DNA from: a virus
Strand: one strand, 5' to 3'
Length of the DNA: 56,171 nt
IMG/VR virus record: IMGVR_UViG_3300033143_006337
Location: 1-56,171 of that record
Shown: positions 47,827-56,075 of the stretch, piece by piece
Position numbering within the stretch: position 1 is the first letter of the stretch
Layout: each line of letters opens with the position of its first letter
Notes under the pieces: model-generated
Database searches by the model: none
Told to the model about the DNA's origin: nothing
The model's input: the letters and a program-made list of their open reading frames with translations, nothing else
Made by a program: the position numbers and the translations under genes

Positions 47827-48262
47827 CATCAAAGATCTTCCTGCACAAATCGTTAAGAATTGCCCCGAAGGTGGAGCCCTGGATGTTTCGTTCTCTCCTA
47901 TCGATAGCACGACGAAAATTGCAGCTGCTTCGAATGGTTGGGTGGATGTTCCTGATGAAAGTTGGAAAGAGCTTTTCAAGCATACCCTGCTTGCCGTTGA
48001 CGGTACGCTCTATATTTTAGGAATGCTTACGTCTTTAGTCGGCATGAGCGGGGATTTTAGAATTGATGTTTATGATGGTGCAAGCTCAACATACCACGAA
48101 GAGCATAATTTGAATTCACAAAAACCATCTCTTTCTCATGGGTTAAAAAAAGCAATTAACGTGCCTTTCGTAGCTGGAGCTTACATAGCTGTACAGGCTA
48201 GGATGAACGTACAAAACCAGTCAGGACGTGCATTTGCATCGCTGAGTATCGTTAAACAATAG
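47819..48262 (+). CDS. Putative tail/receptor-binding accessory protein
   Basis: A 147-residue beta-rich protein (ALDVSFSPIDSTTKI; GTLYILGMLTS). An AGG site lies before the ATG, which sits inside the end of the preceding gene. Located in the fibre block. No family recognised. Confidence 0.55.
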   Translation: MGNIKDLPAQIVKNCPEGGALDVSFSPIDSTTKIAAASNGWVDVPDESWKELFKHTLLAVDGTLYILGMLTSLVGMSGDFRIDVYDGASSTYHEEHNLNSQKPSLSHGLKKAINVPFVAGAYIAVQARMNVQNQSGRAFASLSIVKQ

Positions 48263-48284
48263 ATTTTTAGGAAAGGTTTAACTA

Positions 48285-48548
48285 ATGCCTATACTTATTT
48301 TTGACGATAAGGAGTTCAAGTTTTATGTTAGGGCTCGACCTAACGAGACTTTTACTCCTGATGAAGAGATCCAAAAACTTAACGATGAACTTGCTGTTAT
48401 TCGTGGTGAGTATCAGCAAGTTTATAAAAAGTTAAGTAACTTCCTTCCAAAGTTGACACTATGGAGCAGAAAACACGATGTTGATTTGGAAAAAAAGTTA
48501 AGGGCTAAGGAGGAAAAGCAGAAAGAGGCTGAGCCTAAAGAAAGTTAA
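48285..48548 (+). CDS. Coiled-coil virion-associated protein
   Basis: An 87-residue protein with an N-terminal beta part (PILIFDDKEFKFYVRARP) and a charged coiled coil (residues 28-75). AAAGG precedes the ATG. Such small coiled coils often assist fibre assembly or act as linkers. Function unknown. Confidence 0.55.
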   Translation: MPILIFDDKEFKFYVRARPNETFTPDEEIQKLNDELAVIRGEYQQVYKKLSNFLPKLTLWSRKHDVDLEKKLRAKEEKQKEAEPKES

Positions 48549-48568
48549 TCTTTATTTAGGAGTAAGAC

Positions 48569-49588
48569 ATGATAGCTTTCACAACTCTTATTGGTCAATA
48601 CAATGCAGCTCTTTTAACCCTTGCCGATGGTGATTTCGGTCATCCAGCAATCGACGTTAAATCTCGTCTTATCTTGGATCATACAACGTCTTCAATGAAA
48701 ATTGGAGATGGTACGGATATCCTGGATGTACTGGTTTGGGATGCAGCAAGTGCGGGAACTGAAAAAGGTTTCATGCCTCTTGGTGTTTACAAAGCAAATC
48801 CCACCAATCTTGCCGATACAGATGGTGACTGGGTGCCTTTTCAGTTTAACGGTGCTGGAGCATTACGTGTTGATGCAGAAGTTTCTGTAACTACAGGTGC
48901 AGATAAAGCAGAAGATTCCGCTCATGTTACTGCTGATATCGGTTCTTATGTTCTCTCAGTAAGAGAAGACGCGCTTGCTTCAAGCACAAGTGCAGATGGT
49001 GACTATCAGTCTTTCAAAACTGATTCACTTGGCGCATTGTGGGTAAGAAGCAGAGCAGCTTACGCAGAAGATGCTGCCCATACAACTGGTGATATGGGGA
49101 ATTTTGTTCTTGCTGTTGCTAATGAAGCAAAATCTGATCTTGTCAGCGCAGATGGTGACTACACTCCTTTTGCAGTTAGTAAAAAAGGTGAGCTTTACAC
49201 CATAACAGAAATTGCAGAAAACGGAACAGAAGCAGATATTGGTGTTGATGAAGCTGGTGATGGTGAAATTGATGTTGCTTATCACGCTACGAACTTTATT
49301 GATCTTGCAACTATTGCTGTTGGTGCTGGTGAAACTCTCACCATCAAAGGTTTTGATTGCTCAAGTGATGTTCTTGTTGCTGCTCGTCTTGTTGTCGATG
49401 ATGATGGTACGCCTACCAAAATCATCAGAAAACTTCCTGTTACGGAAAACAACGGTTACTCTGCTCTTGAATTCCTAAGAGGAATTGAAGTTGCTGGTAG
49501 CGCAACAATTTCCGTTATACTGCAGGCAAGATGCATGCGCCCAGGAAAAACCGCGCATTGTGGTGGTGGAATCAACGCTTATAAATAA
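48569..49588 (+). CDS. Repeat-containing virion protein
   Basis: A 339-residue protein with at least three repeats of the kind DGDW-VPF / DGDY-QSF / DGDY-TPF, each followed by a beta hairpin (for example GALRVDAEV, GALWVRSRA, GELYTI). This pattern is seen in many phage tail and head fibre proteins. The C-terminal part is a different beta domain (GETLTIKGFDCSS) ending with Cys and Gly. It is a likely exposed fibre or decoration protein. Confidence 0.65.
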   Translation: MIAFTTLIGQYNAALLTLADGDFGHPAIDVKSRLILDHTTSSMKIGDGTDILDVLVWDAASAGTEKGFMPLGVYKANPTNLADTDGDWVPFQFNGAGALRVDAEVSVTTGADKAEDSAHVTADIGSYVLSVREDALASSTSADGDYQSFKTDSLGALWVRSRAAYAEDAAHTTGDMGNFVLAVANEAKSDLVSADGDYTPFAVSKKGELYTITEIAENGTEADIGVDEAGDGEIDVAYHATNFIDLATIAVGAGETLTIKGFDCSSDVLVAARLVVDDDGTPTKIIRKLPVTENNGYSALEFLRGIEVAGSATISVILQARCMRPGKTAHCGGGINAYK

Positions 49589-49613
49589 TCTCTAAGAAAG
49601 GGGATAAGGGAAG

Positions 49614-49979
49614 ATGAAAAGATTAATATTACTGTTGTTCTTGATTCTTCCCTTTCTTTTTTCCTTCGATGAGATTAGAGATCCTGATAGGATAGATGTT
49701 AATGATGTTGGTTACTATTCATCAGTAATCACTGTTGGAACTTCCCAGGTGGAAGTTAAGACTGATACCACAAAAAGACGATACCGCCAAAGAATCCTAA
49801 TCTACAATGACTCAGGCTCAACTGTTTATGTTGGTCCTACAGGAGTTACCACAACAGGCTCCACAAAAGGAGTTCCTTTATACAAAAAACAAACTATGGT
49901 TATCCCGCTAGGGAATGTTGGGATATTTTTGATAGCTGGATCTGCCAGCAATGACGTTATAGTACAGGTGCTTGAGTGA
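49614..49979 (+). CDS. Signal-peptide-bearing beta protein (decoration-like)
   Basis: A 121-residue protein. Residues 1-17 form a signal peptide (RLILLLFLILPFLFS). The mature part (ITVGTSQVEVKTDTTKR ... RILIYNDSGSTVYVGPTGV ... GVPL) follows a beta-sandwich pattern typical of phage decoration/fibre domains and resembles the mature domains of the three paralogues near 31-32 kb but lacks their Cys motif. A GGGGATAAGGGA run precedes the ATG. Confidence 0.65.
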   Translation: MKRLILLLFLILPFLFSFDEIRDPDRIDVNDVGYYSSVITVGTSQVEVKTDTTKRRYRQRILIYNDSGSTVYVGPTGVTTTGSTKGVPLYKKQTMVIPLGNVGIFLIAGSASNDVIVQVLE

Positions 49980-50518
49980 GAAAACTTCTATTCATACTGC
50001 TATGCCTTCTTTTTATCCAGGCTCCAGGTACTACTGATTTTTGGATTAGTCCTGAAGCAGAATCCATTCCTTTTGATCCCCTTACAAGTGGTTTAACGAG
50101 TACAGAAGTTGGGCCAGCAATAAGAGAAGCTGCAGATAGTGTAGCCGTTTCAGCTTCACCAGGATTCACCTGGGGTAAGAGCGGAAATATCACTAACTCT
50201 TATTTACTGAATGATACTGTACCGTCTAATCTGGCCGGTAGAATTGTTCCCATTACAGCTGGATATATAGCAGAGATTTTTGTATCAGCTGAAGTTGCTG
50301 CTACCTGTACAATTACTATTTATAAAAGAACTGATCCTGGTCCGGTATTTACACCCCTGGATTCTATTTCCCTGATAGCTGTAAGAACAATGGTAGCTGC
50401 ATCTACAGCAAGTGTTGCTCGCGGTGATGAGATTGCTGTAAAAGTTACTGCTGGGAGTGTTAAGAATCCTGTTGTTGGTTTGGTTATCAAAGGAGAGGTT
50501 TCTGGATCTCCACCATAA
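49976..50518 (+). CDS. Signal-peptide-bearing virion-like protein
   Basis: A 180-residue protein with a hydrophobic start (RKLLFILLCLLFIQAPG, residues 2-18). The mature part has TSTEVGPAIREAAD, a segment seen in phage collagen-like or fibre stalks, then a beta-sandwich with YIAEIFVSAEVAATC. It starts at GTG, overlapping the previous gene. Likely a fibre domain protein carrying an export signal. Confidence 0.6.
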   Translation: MRKLLFILLCLLFIQAPGTTDFWISPEAESIPFDPLTSGLTSTEVGPAIREAADSVAVSASPGFTWGKSGNITNSYLLNDTVPSNLAGRIVPITAGYIAEIFVSAEVAATCTITIYKRTDPGPVFTPLDSISLIAVRTMVAASTASVARGDEIAVKVTAGSVKNPVVGLVIKGEVSGSPP

Positions 50519-50527
50519 GGGCTAATT

Positions 50528-52183
50528 ATGTCTCTTTATGTTCAACCAATTAAATATGTAAAAAATCTCACTGGTGGGGATTTAGAGCATACTAATACTG
50601 GTACAACTTTTTCTGCAGGTGAGTATCAGGAAGTTGACGAACTGATTCTTTATCGTTTGAATGATTCTCAGTTTCAGACTTGGTGGGATGCTGGTAGCCT
50701 TATGTACGCAGAAGCTAATGATAGCTCAGCAGATTTTACGAACAAATATGAAGGTTGGCATAGACTTTTTAACTATTCTATGAATACTCCTTTCATATCT
50801 TCCACAAACAGAAGCAATAATTTTGACGCTGAGAGTATGCAGGAAGCTGCAGAAGAAATAGACTTTCGACAAATCATTAAAGAGCCCACTGGATTTCTGA
50901 ACAACACAGATTCAGAGATCTCTTTTAACGATGGTACGCTTACCTTTTCAATTGAGCCTGTTGGAGATAGTTTTAGCTTCTGGAATCGAGGGAAAAGGTT
51001 TGATAGAGATTCTGCAGATACAGTAGCCATAACAGATACAGAGGGAACTTGGTTTATTTACTACAATTCCTCTGGAGTTTTAACGGCAAGCCAAACCATA
51101 TGGGATTTTGAAACTGATGTTTTTGTTTCTGTTCTTTACTGGGACGCTACGAACAACAAAGCTATCTGGATGCTTGATGAGCGGCATGGTGTTGCTATGG
51201 ACTGGTCTACCCATCAATATTTGCATCGCACCAGGTTTACTCAGATTGATGATCCTTATGAAGATTTTCCTTTAGGTGATTATATTTCTCAGGGAGATGG
51301 TAGCCTGGATACTCATGCTCAGTTCTCATTGGGAAATGGAACTATCCATGATGAAGATTTAGCTCACGCTATTACAAACTCAGCTACGCCAACAAATCCT
51401 TTTGAGCAGAAGCTAAGTACAGTAGCTTACATTCCTCTTTACTATGTTTCAGGCGCAAGTGATGTTCGCAAGATTTCTGCTACTGCTTTTCCTGTTTCTT
51501 ATGATGGGGTAAACCCAATTGATTATAACTATTTCAATACATCCACTGAGCTTTTCTCTTTAGAAAATGCTGCTGATGGTGAGTATCTGAATATGTTTTA
51601 TTTTGCTACAAACAATATCGATGAGCCAATAGTAGGCATTCTCGGTAGAGTAGCAAGTACTAATGTAGCTTCTGTTCTTAACGAACAAGCAACCGATGTT
51701 CTTGAGCAGTTTCCATTTCAGGAGTATACACTTCTTTACCGAATTATTTACAAAACTGACTCAAACTATACGAACACTCCAAAGGCTGCTCTTTATCTAT
51801 TTAACGATCTTCGTTATCTTTCTGAAACCCAAGACAGATACCTCTGGGAATGTGGGTACAATGCAAACGCAGGTGTGAGAAGATATATGGAAAGGCTTGG
51901 GCTTGGAATGGATGAAGCTCCTTTTCCTATGCCTGAAGATGGGTACGTAAGAACCATAACTCTGCAGACTACAGCAATCAACACAGGAACAATCGGAGTT
52001 TTTCTGGATACAGATCTTGTAACCCCTGTTTTTTCTATTACTATGACTGCAAAATCCTATGAGCGTTTCGACGTTACGAGATTTTTTAACCAGGATGATA
52101 AACTTGTATTCAAAGTAACCTCTGGAACTTTCAGTAAACCTCAGTTAACGGTTATTAACCAAACCAACATAGATACGGATTAA
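50528..52183 (+). CDS. Putative tail fibre protein
   Basis: A 551-residue protein. The N-terminal about 70 residues (VKNLTGGDLEHTNTGTTFSA...GEYQEVDELILYRLNDS) look like an attachment module shared with the next gene. The centre is beta-rich, and the C-terminal about 100 residues (PMPEDGYVRTITLQTTA) form a carbohydrate-binding-type sandwich. No signal peptide. A likely adsorption protein. Confidence 0.65.
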   Translation: MSLYVQPIKYVKNLTGGDLEHTNTGTTFSAGEYQEVDELILYRLNDSQFQTWWDAGSLMYAEANDSSADFTNKYEGWHRLFNYSMNTPFISSTNRSNNFDAESMQEAAEEIDFRQIIKEPTGFLNNTDSEISFNDGTLTFSIEPVGDSFSFWNRGKRFDRDSADTVAITDTEGTWFIYYNSSGVLTASQTIWDFETDVFVSVLYWDATNNKAIWMLDERHGVAMDWSTHQYLHRTRFTQIDDPYEDFPLGDYISQGDGSLDTHAQFSLGNGTIHDEDLAHAITNSATPTNPFEQKLSTVAYIPLYYVSGASDVRKISATAFPVSYDGVNPIDYNYFNTSTELFSLENAADGEYLNMFYFATNNIDEPIVGILGRVASTNVASVLNEQATDVLEQFPFQEYTLLYRIIYKTDSNYTNTPKAALYLFNDLRYLSETQDRYLWECGYNANAGVRRYMERLGLGMDEAPFPMPEDGYVRTITLQTTAINTGTIGVFLDTDLVTPVFSITMTAKSYERFDVTRFFNQDDKLVFKVTSGTFSKPQLTVINQTNIDTD

Positions 52184-52185
52184 TT

Positions 52186-52944
52186 ATGTTTACAACTTGC
52201 TGGGTAAAAAACATTAAAGGTTCTGCAGTAACAGGGCTTGGTACTGGTAAAGATTTAACAACTGGTGAAACTTACCAGATTACAGATTCAGAGCGTTTGA
52301 AATGGTCTAAAAATTCAGCTGTTGATGATGCTATCAGTGATGATCATATTCAGATAGGTGATGGTACACAGTACTTTTCAGATCATGATGACTCCATAAA
52401 TCATTTGAAAATGATTGGTGAGCCTACAGATACAGATGGTTCTAAGCTGGCAAGAGTGAAAATTACAAAAACAGGCTGGGGTTTGCAGTGCCATGCTATT
52501 AATTTTGAGACAAGTAAACTTGCTTCTGTTCATGAGAAAAAAGCAGACGGTACAAACTATGCTTATTGCACAATGAAATTTTATGATGATGAAGATACTG
52601 AGCTGACTACTCAGGCAACAATAGACACAGATTGTGTAAGAACAGATATATTCATTGAGCCTACTCATGATTATGAAATGATAGGTGGTGAGTTCTGGCC
52701 AATTACACTATTCTCTGAAGACTGCTTTGTTCATTTTTTTCATGTTCTTACAGGACACGAGTTTTGTTCTGATTTTAATGCCAGAGCTGTCGGTGCAGGG
52801 CATTGCAAACGAATGGATGGGAGAGCCCCTAAGCTTATGCCTCATGATGATCCTGTTGATCACACAAACCAACTTTGCTTAAGACTAAGACATTCAGCTG
52901 GTTTCAAACATAAAACACAAATCATAATGGAGTTTTTCAAATAA
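52186..52944 (+). CDS. Putative second tail fibre or tip protein
   Basis: A 252-residue protein with an N-terminal module similar to the preceding gene (VKNIKGSAVTGLGTGKDLTT...GETYQITDSERLKWS) and a different C-terminal part with acidic beta segments and several Cys. The shared module suggests that both proteins attach to the same tail site and present different binding heads. Confidence 0.6.
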   Translation: MFTTCWVKNIKGSAVTGLGTGKDLTTGETYQITDSERLKWSKNSAVDDAISDDHIQIGDGTQYFSDHDDSINHLKMIGEPTDTDGSKLARVKITKTGWGLQCHAINFETSKLASVHEKKADGTNYAYCTMKFYDDEDTELTTQATIDTDCVRTDIFIEPTHDYEMIGGEFWPITLFSEDCFVHFFHVLTGHEFCSDFNARAVGAGHCKRMDGRAPKLMPHDDPVDHTNQLCLRLRHSAGFKHKTQIIMEFFK

Positions 52945-53453
52945 TGGAAATTATTTTAGCGCAGGGTAAGCAGCCTTTAGCAAGAGCAATACAGCAGGCA
53001 GTTGGTTATAAATATTCTCATGCTGCTTTGCGCTACACTCACTCTCAATGGATGATCCATAGCTCAATTGGTGGAGTTCAGCCTGAGTGGTGGTATCATT
53101 TCCAGAAACGATATGGGAACATCAGACGTTATAATTGTTTGTTTGATTGCGCAGATAAAGCTGCAGAGAATCTTGTGAAACAAATAGGCCACAAACAATA
53201 TGCCTATACAACTCTTATTGGTTCTGGTTTGGTTCTTGCTTTCGATACTCTTGGAATCCATATCAAAAACCCTTTCAAATCCAATAATGCTTTTTTCTGT
53301 ACAAAAGTTATTCTCCATTTTTTCAAAAAATGCAATGAGCTTGACTCTTCGTTGAAGCTCAAAGAATATATCAGTGAAGCCCTTACACCAAAAGATATAG
53401 GAGAATATCTCGATGAAAATCCTAACTTTGTGCTTATCAATCCTTCTGTTTAG
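52944..53453 (+). CDS. Permuted papain-like hydrolase (YiiX/C92-type)
   Basis: A 169-residue enzyme. YSHAALRY (about residue 24) supplies the catalytic His, an Ile-His-Ser-Ser strand follows, and AFFCTKVILHFF (about residue 117) supplies the Cys, the order of permuted NlpC/P60 or YaeF/YiiX proteins. Such enzymes cut amide or ester bonds in peptidoglycan peptides or lipids. It overlaps the fibre stop and lies next to the lipoprotein and lysis genes. It may act in cell-wall opening during infection or exit. Confidence 0.65.
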   Translation: MEIILAQGKQPLARAIQQAVGYKYSHAALRYTHSQWMIHSSIGGVQPEWWYHFQKRYGNIRRYNCLFDCADKAAENLVKQIGHKQYAYTTLIGSGLVLAFDTLGIHIKNPFKSNNAFFCTKVILHFFKKCNELDSSLKLKEYISEALTPKDIGEYLDENPNFVLINPSV

Positions 53454-54297
53454 CTGCAACAATAAAGAAGCGATACCCCCAACTTTTACAGAGAATACAG
53501 AGGCACTAAAATTCAATTACGCAGTTGATCTTGAAAGAGCAAAGCAGCTTAGAGACAGCAACGGAATGCTTTCTCATGATTGCGACGGTATGATTTGGAA
53601 TGGTAAGTATGCAAGCTCTAAAGGTGTAAGCAAAGTAAAGATCGAAAAAATGGAAAGAGAGAATGGTAGGTACGGAAGACGTGTTGAGCCCTGCTGGACT
53701 GAGGAAGATGGAAACCTGGGAGCAGATACAACCTGGTCAAGAGATATGGCTATCTGTGGATTGTTTCCTTATGCATGGAAAAAAGAGAAATTAGATCTAC
53801 TGGTTAGGCACAAAGATTATGGTGTGGATAACCTGTGGAAAATGGGAGATCCATTAGACGATGGACGTACACTTTACACACCTGGGATTATCGGACTTTT
53901 ATACAGCATGATTTTTGCATTAGGAGGGGATGATAATAAGCTTCGCCATACCCCAGATGTTTATCCAAAAGGGTTAGATGATTATGAGGCTCATCTTCAG
54001 ATCTGTAAAATTTGGCTCAGAGGTGAGATCGACGAAAAGCTTGAGAGTAAGAGCCTTTTTAGCGTCTCTGCTAAAATGTATGCTCGAATTGAGGAGCATT
54101 TTGAGAGAGAACCAGCAAATCCTTTTTACAGCTTCTTATGGGCAAAATATGAAACAGGAGACTTTGCGCATGTCGTAGCATTACTTCTCGATTTATCGCG
54201 TCCTATGGGCTCGTATGTTCGCTGCGAAAATGAGGAAAGATGTTTTTTGGCTGAGAGAATTTTTGTAAGTTCCTTGGTACTCGAATATTTGGAATAG
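53413..54297 (+). CDS. Predicted phage lipoprotein
   Basis: A 294-residue protein. Residues 1-15 are a lipoprotein signal with lipobox LLFSC; the mature part begins NNKEAIPP. The domain includes TTWSRDMAICGLFPYAW, GDPLDDGRTLYTPGIIGLLYSMIF and several Cys, a soluble alpha/beta-type fold I do not recognise. AGGAG lies before the ATG, 41 nt inside the hydrolase gene. It should be anchored in the inner or outer membrane and could alter the host surface, block superinfection or form part of the virion. Confidence 0.65.
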   Translation: MKILTLCLSILLFSCNNKEAIPPTFTENTEALKFNYAVDLERAKQLRDSNGMLSHDCDGMIWNGKYASSKGVSKVKIEKMERENGRYGRRVEPCWTEEDGNLGADTTWSRDMAICGLFPYAWKKEKLDLLVRHKDYGVDNLWKMGDPLDDGRTLYTPGIIGLLYSMIFALGGDDNKLRHTPDVYPKGLDDYEAHLQICKIWLRGEIDEKLESKSLFSVSAKMYARIEEHFEREPANPFYSFLWAKYETGDFAHVVALLLDLSRPMGSYVRCENEERCFLAERIFVSSLVLEYLE

Positions 54298-54301
54298 AAT
54301 C

Positions 54302-54601
54302 ATGGATATCCTAAAAGAATTTATAGCACAAGTACCTTTCTTTGCGCTTTTAATAATATTCTTTACTTTCTGGGTAAGAAATGTTAACGGTTCTATTAAA
54401 GAACTTAAGAAAACAAGTTCCGATAATCATGATGCTATTCTAAATTTAAAAAAAGATATGGAATTTCATCAGACTAATAGAAATGATCTCAAAATAGATC
54501 TTGCCCAATGTCTCAAGGATAATAAGGATCTTAATAACTGGTATGATAGAGTTAGAAAAATCGAGCTGAAAAATGGAATCTCTCCTAAAGAAAAATCTTG
54601 A
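54302..54601 (+). CDS. Membrane-anchored coiled-coil protein (spanin-like)
   Basis: A 99-residue protein with an N-terminal membrane segment (AQVPFFALLIIFFTFWV, residues 9-25) and a long charged coiled coil with a Cys. This form fits inner-membrane spanins (Rz) or holin-associated proteins. It lies between the lipoprotein and the endolysin. Its function is inferred from context. Confidence 0.55.
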   Translation: MDILKEFIAQVPFFALLIIFFTFWVRNVNGSIKELKKTSSDNHDAILNLKKDMEFHQTNRNDLKIDLAQCLKDNKDLNNWYDRVRKIELKNGISPKEKS

Positions 54602-54671
54602 AACTCCGATAGTAAAAGCATAGCTCATATCGAGTTCCCAAATAATTGAATTACAACTCCAAAGGTTTTAT

Positions 54672-55229
54672 GTGAATCCTCCTGAGAAAAAAAGTGAAGA
54701 TTTTCGGTATCGACCAACGGGGCATCGCTGGTCAGGAATTGTGGTTCATCATACAGGGCTTGGAGCAAATAAGCCTCAAGCCCAATCTCCTAAGTTTTGG
54801 AAAAAACTTTTTACTGCAGTTGTATCCTGGCTCACAAAAAAAGATACTGTTTATGTATCGTCTCATTTTGTCATTGGAAGAGAGGGGGAACTTGCAATGC
54901 TAGTCGATCCTGAAACGGGGATTGCTTGGCATGCTGGGCGATCTCGGTGGTGGAATCCTCTTACGAGAAAGATGCAAAAATCCTGCAACAATTATATGAT
55001 AGGAATTGAGCTTGTAGGAGATGGTAACAGCCTTAGCTTCTCGGATGAACAATACAAAGAGCTTGCCATTTTATCAAGAAGTTTGATGGATGCTTATAGC
55101 ATTTTGCCGATAGGAATTGTTGGGCATGAGATGGTTTCACCAGGCAGGAAAGTAGATCCTGGTAAGTTTTTTGATTGGAAAAGATTCTTCGAAGATCTTC
55201 ATTTTCATAAGGAGCGACGTTATGAGTAA
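54672..55229 (+). CDS. N-acetylmuramoyl-L-alanine amidase endolysin
   Basis: A 185-residue Amidase_2-type enzyme. Zinc ligands are visible: VVHHTGLG (His, about residue 26), then WHAG and GHEMVSPGRKVDPG (second His and the catalytic region), with MIGIELVGDG between. No signal peptide, so a holin is needed. GTG start with AAAGG upstream. It cuts the glycan-peptide bond to burst the cell. Confidence 0.95.
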   Translation: MNPPEKKSEDFRYRPTGHRWSGIVVHHTGLGANKPQAQSPKFWKKLFTAVVSWLTKKDTVYVSSHFVIGREGELAMLVDPETGIAWHAGRSRWWNPLTRKMQKSCNNYMIGIELVGDGNSLSFSDEQYKELAILSRSLMDAYSILPIGIVGHEMVSPGRKVDPGKFFDWKRFFEDLHFHKERRYE

Positions 55230-55557
55230 ATTGTTATTTTGTTTAGCTTTATTTGTGTTTTTTGCAATGTTCCATGTGGAACAGTTGCTTGCAGGGGGGC
55301 AAGCACCAGATATCGCGGGATGGTTTGAAATCGTGAAAACCTGGCTGGACGTTTTAGCCCAGGCTACTTTTTCTCTTATGATTTTTGCAACAATCCTGGT
55401 TCGAGTTATCCCGAATAAAAAATACGCTGAGAACGTTTACAGCTGGTCTGCTAAGATCCAAAAATGGTTAGGTTGGCTTCCTACCATCGGAGTCAATCCA
55501 AACACCAAGAAGCTTAAGGCAGCTCTTGAGGAGCTGAAGAAAAATGAACCAAGTTAA
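55222..55557 (+). CDS. Putative holin
   Basis: A 111-residue protein. AAGGAG lies 7 nt before the ATG at 55222. It has a hydrophobic N-terminus (KLLFCLALFVFFAMFHV, possibly a signal-anchor) and a second membrane segment (WLDVLAQATFSLMIFATILVRV), then a basic C-terminal part (KKLKAALEELKK). Two spans and a basic tail beside the endolysin suit a holin. A signal-anchor-release role is also possible. Confidence 0.6.
   Translation: MSKLLFCLALFVFFAMFHVEQLLAGGQAPDIAGWFEIVKTWLDVLAQATFSLMIFATILVRVIPNKKYAENVYSWSAKIQKWLGWLPTIGVNPNTKKLKAALEELKKNEPS
55268..55283 (+). other. parS-like palindrome
   Basis: TGTTCCATGTGGAACA differs at one base from TGTTCCACGTGGAACA, a variant of the ParB-binding parS site (consensus TGTTTCACGTGAAACA). 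It lies in the holin gene and encodes MFHVEQ. It may be chance in coding sequence; if real, host ParB might bind there. Confidence 0.3.
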
Positions 55558-55810
55558 GGATGCAATAAGCTGGGCAACGCTTGGAGCAAAGCTTCTCGGC
55601 TTTCTCCAGGCTATTATTCCTGCTTTCCTGGTAGCTTGGGTGGAAGTTCTCAGATCCCAAAAGAATCGCGGTGAAAATCTCTTGGATTATGAACGTTTAA
55701 AACGTAAAACAGAGAAGAAACGTTATAAACAAGAAGGAGAATTTCATGGTAAAACAGATAGCGATATCCTTAACGATGTTCTTTCTAACGATGACTCTTC
55801 AAGCGAGTGA
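55544..55810 (+). CDS. Small membrane protein of the lysis cassette
   Basis: An 88-residue protein with one membrane segment (LLGFLQAIIPAFLVAWVEVL, residues 17-36), followed by a long basic and acidic coiled-coil-like tail. It overlaps the holin stop. It may be an antiholin or inner spanin. Its 3' end overlaps the last gene. Confidence 0.55.
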   Translation: MNQVKDAISWATLGAKLLGFLQAIIPAFLVAWVEVLRSQKNRGENLLDYERLKRKTEKKRYKQEGEFHGKTDSDILNDVLSNDDSSSE

Positions 55811-56075
55811 CTACAAACTTCTTACCTCGAAACACTGTATAGATAATAATCTTCATTGTCACTGTTTAACAGACAAAGCCTTAACGAAAGTTGCAAATGA
55901 AGTGAAAGCCTCAAAGTATTGTCGCTCAGAGCTTTCAGCTGCTAATAAGTGGATTGAAGACCACAAAGCAGATGATATTAAACTCCCCTGGTATAAGGAC
56001 GGTTATTTTATAGTTGGTGGTATGATGGTATCATTTAGCTTTGGTGGTTTGGCTTATTATCTTATTTCCAAGTAA
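55746..56075 (+). CDS. Exported membrane protein of the lysis cassette
   Basis: A 109-residue protein with a signal peptide (KQIAISLTMFFLTMTLQA, residues 3-20), a small periplasmic Cys-containing domain (four Cys at about 30-60; CIDNNLHCHC), and a C-terminal membrane segment (FIVGGMMVSFSFGGLAYYLI). AAGGAG lies 6 nt before the ATG. It could be a unimolecular spanin-like protein or a lysis regulator. Last gene of the late operon, ending at the terminator. Confidence 0.55.
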   Translation: MVKQIAISLTMFFLTMTLQASDYKLLTSKHCIDNNLHCHCLTDKALTKVANEVKASKYCRSELSAANKWIEDHKADDIKLPWYKDGYFIVGGMMVSFSFGGLAYYLISK

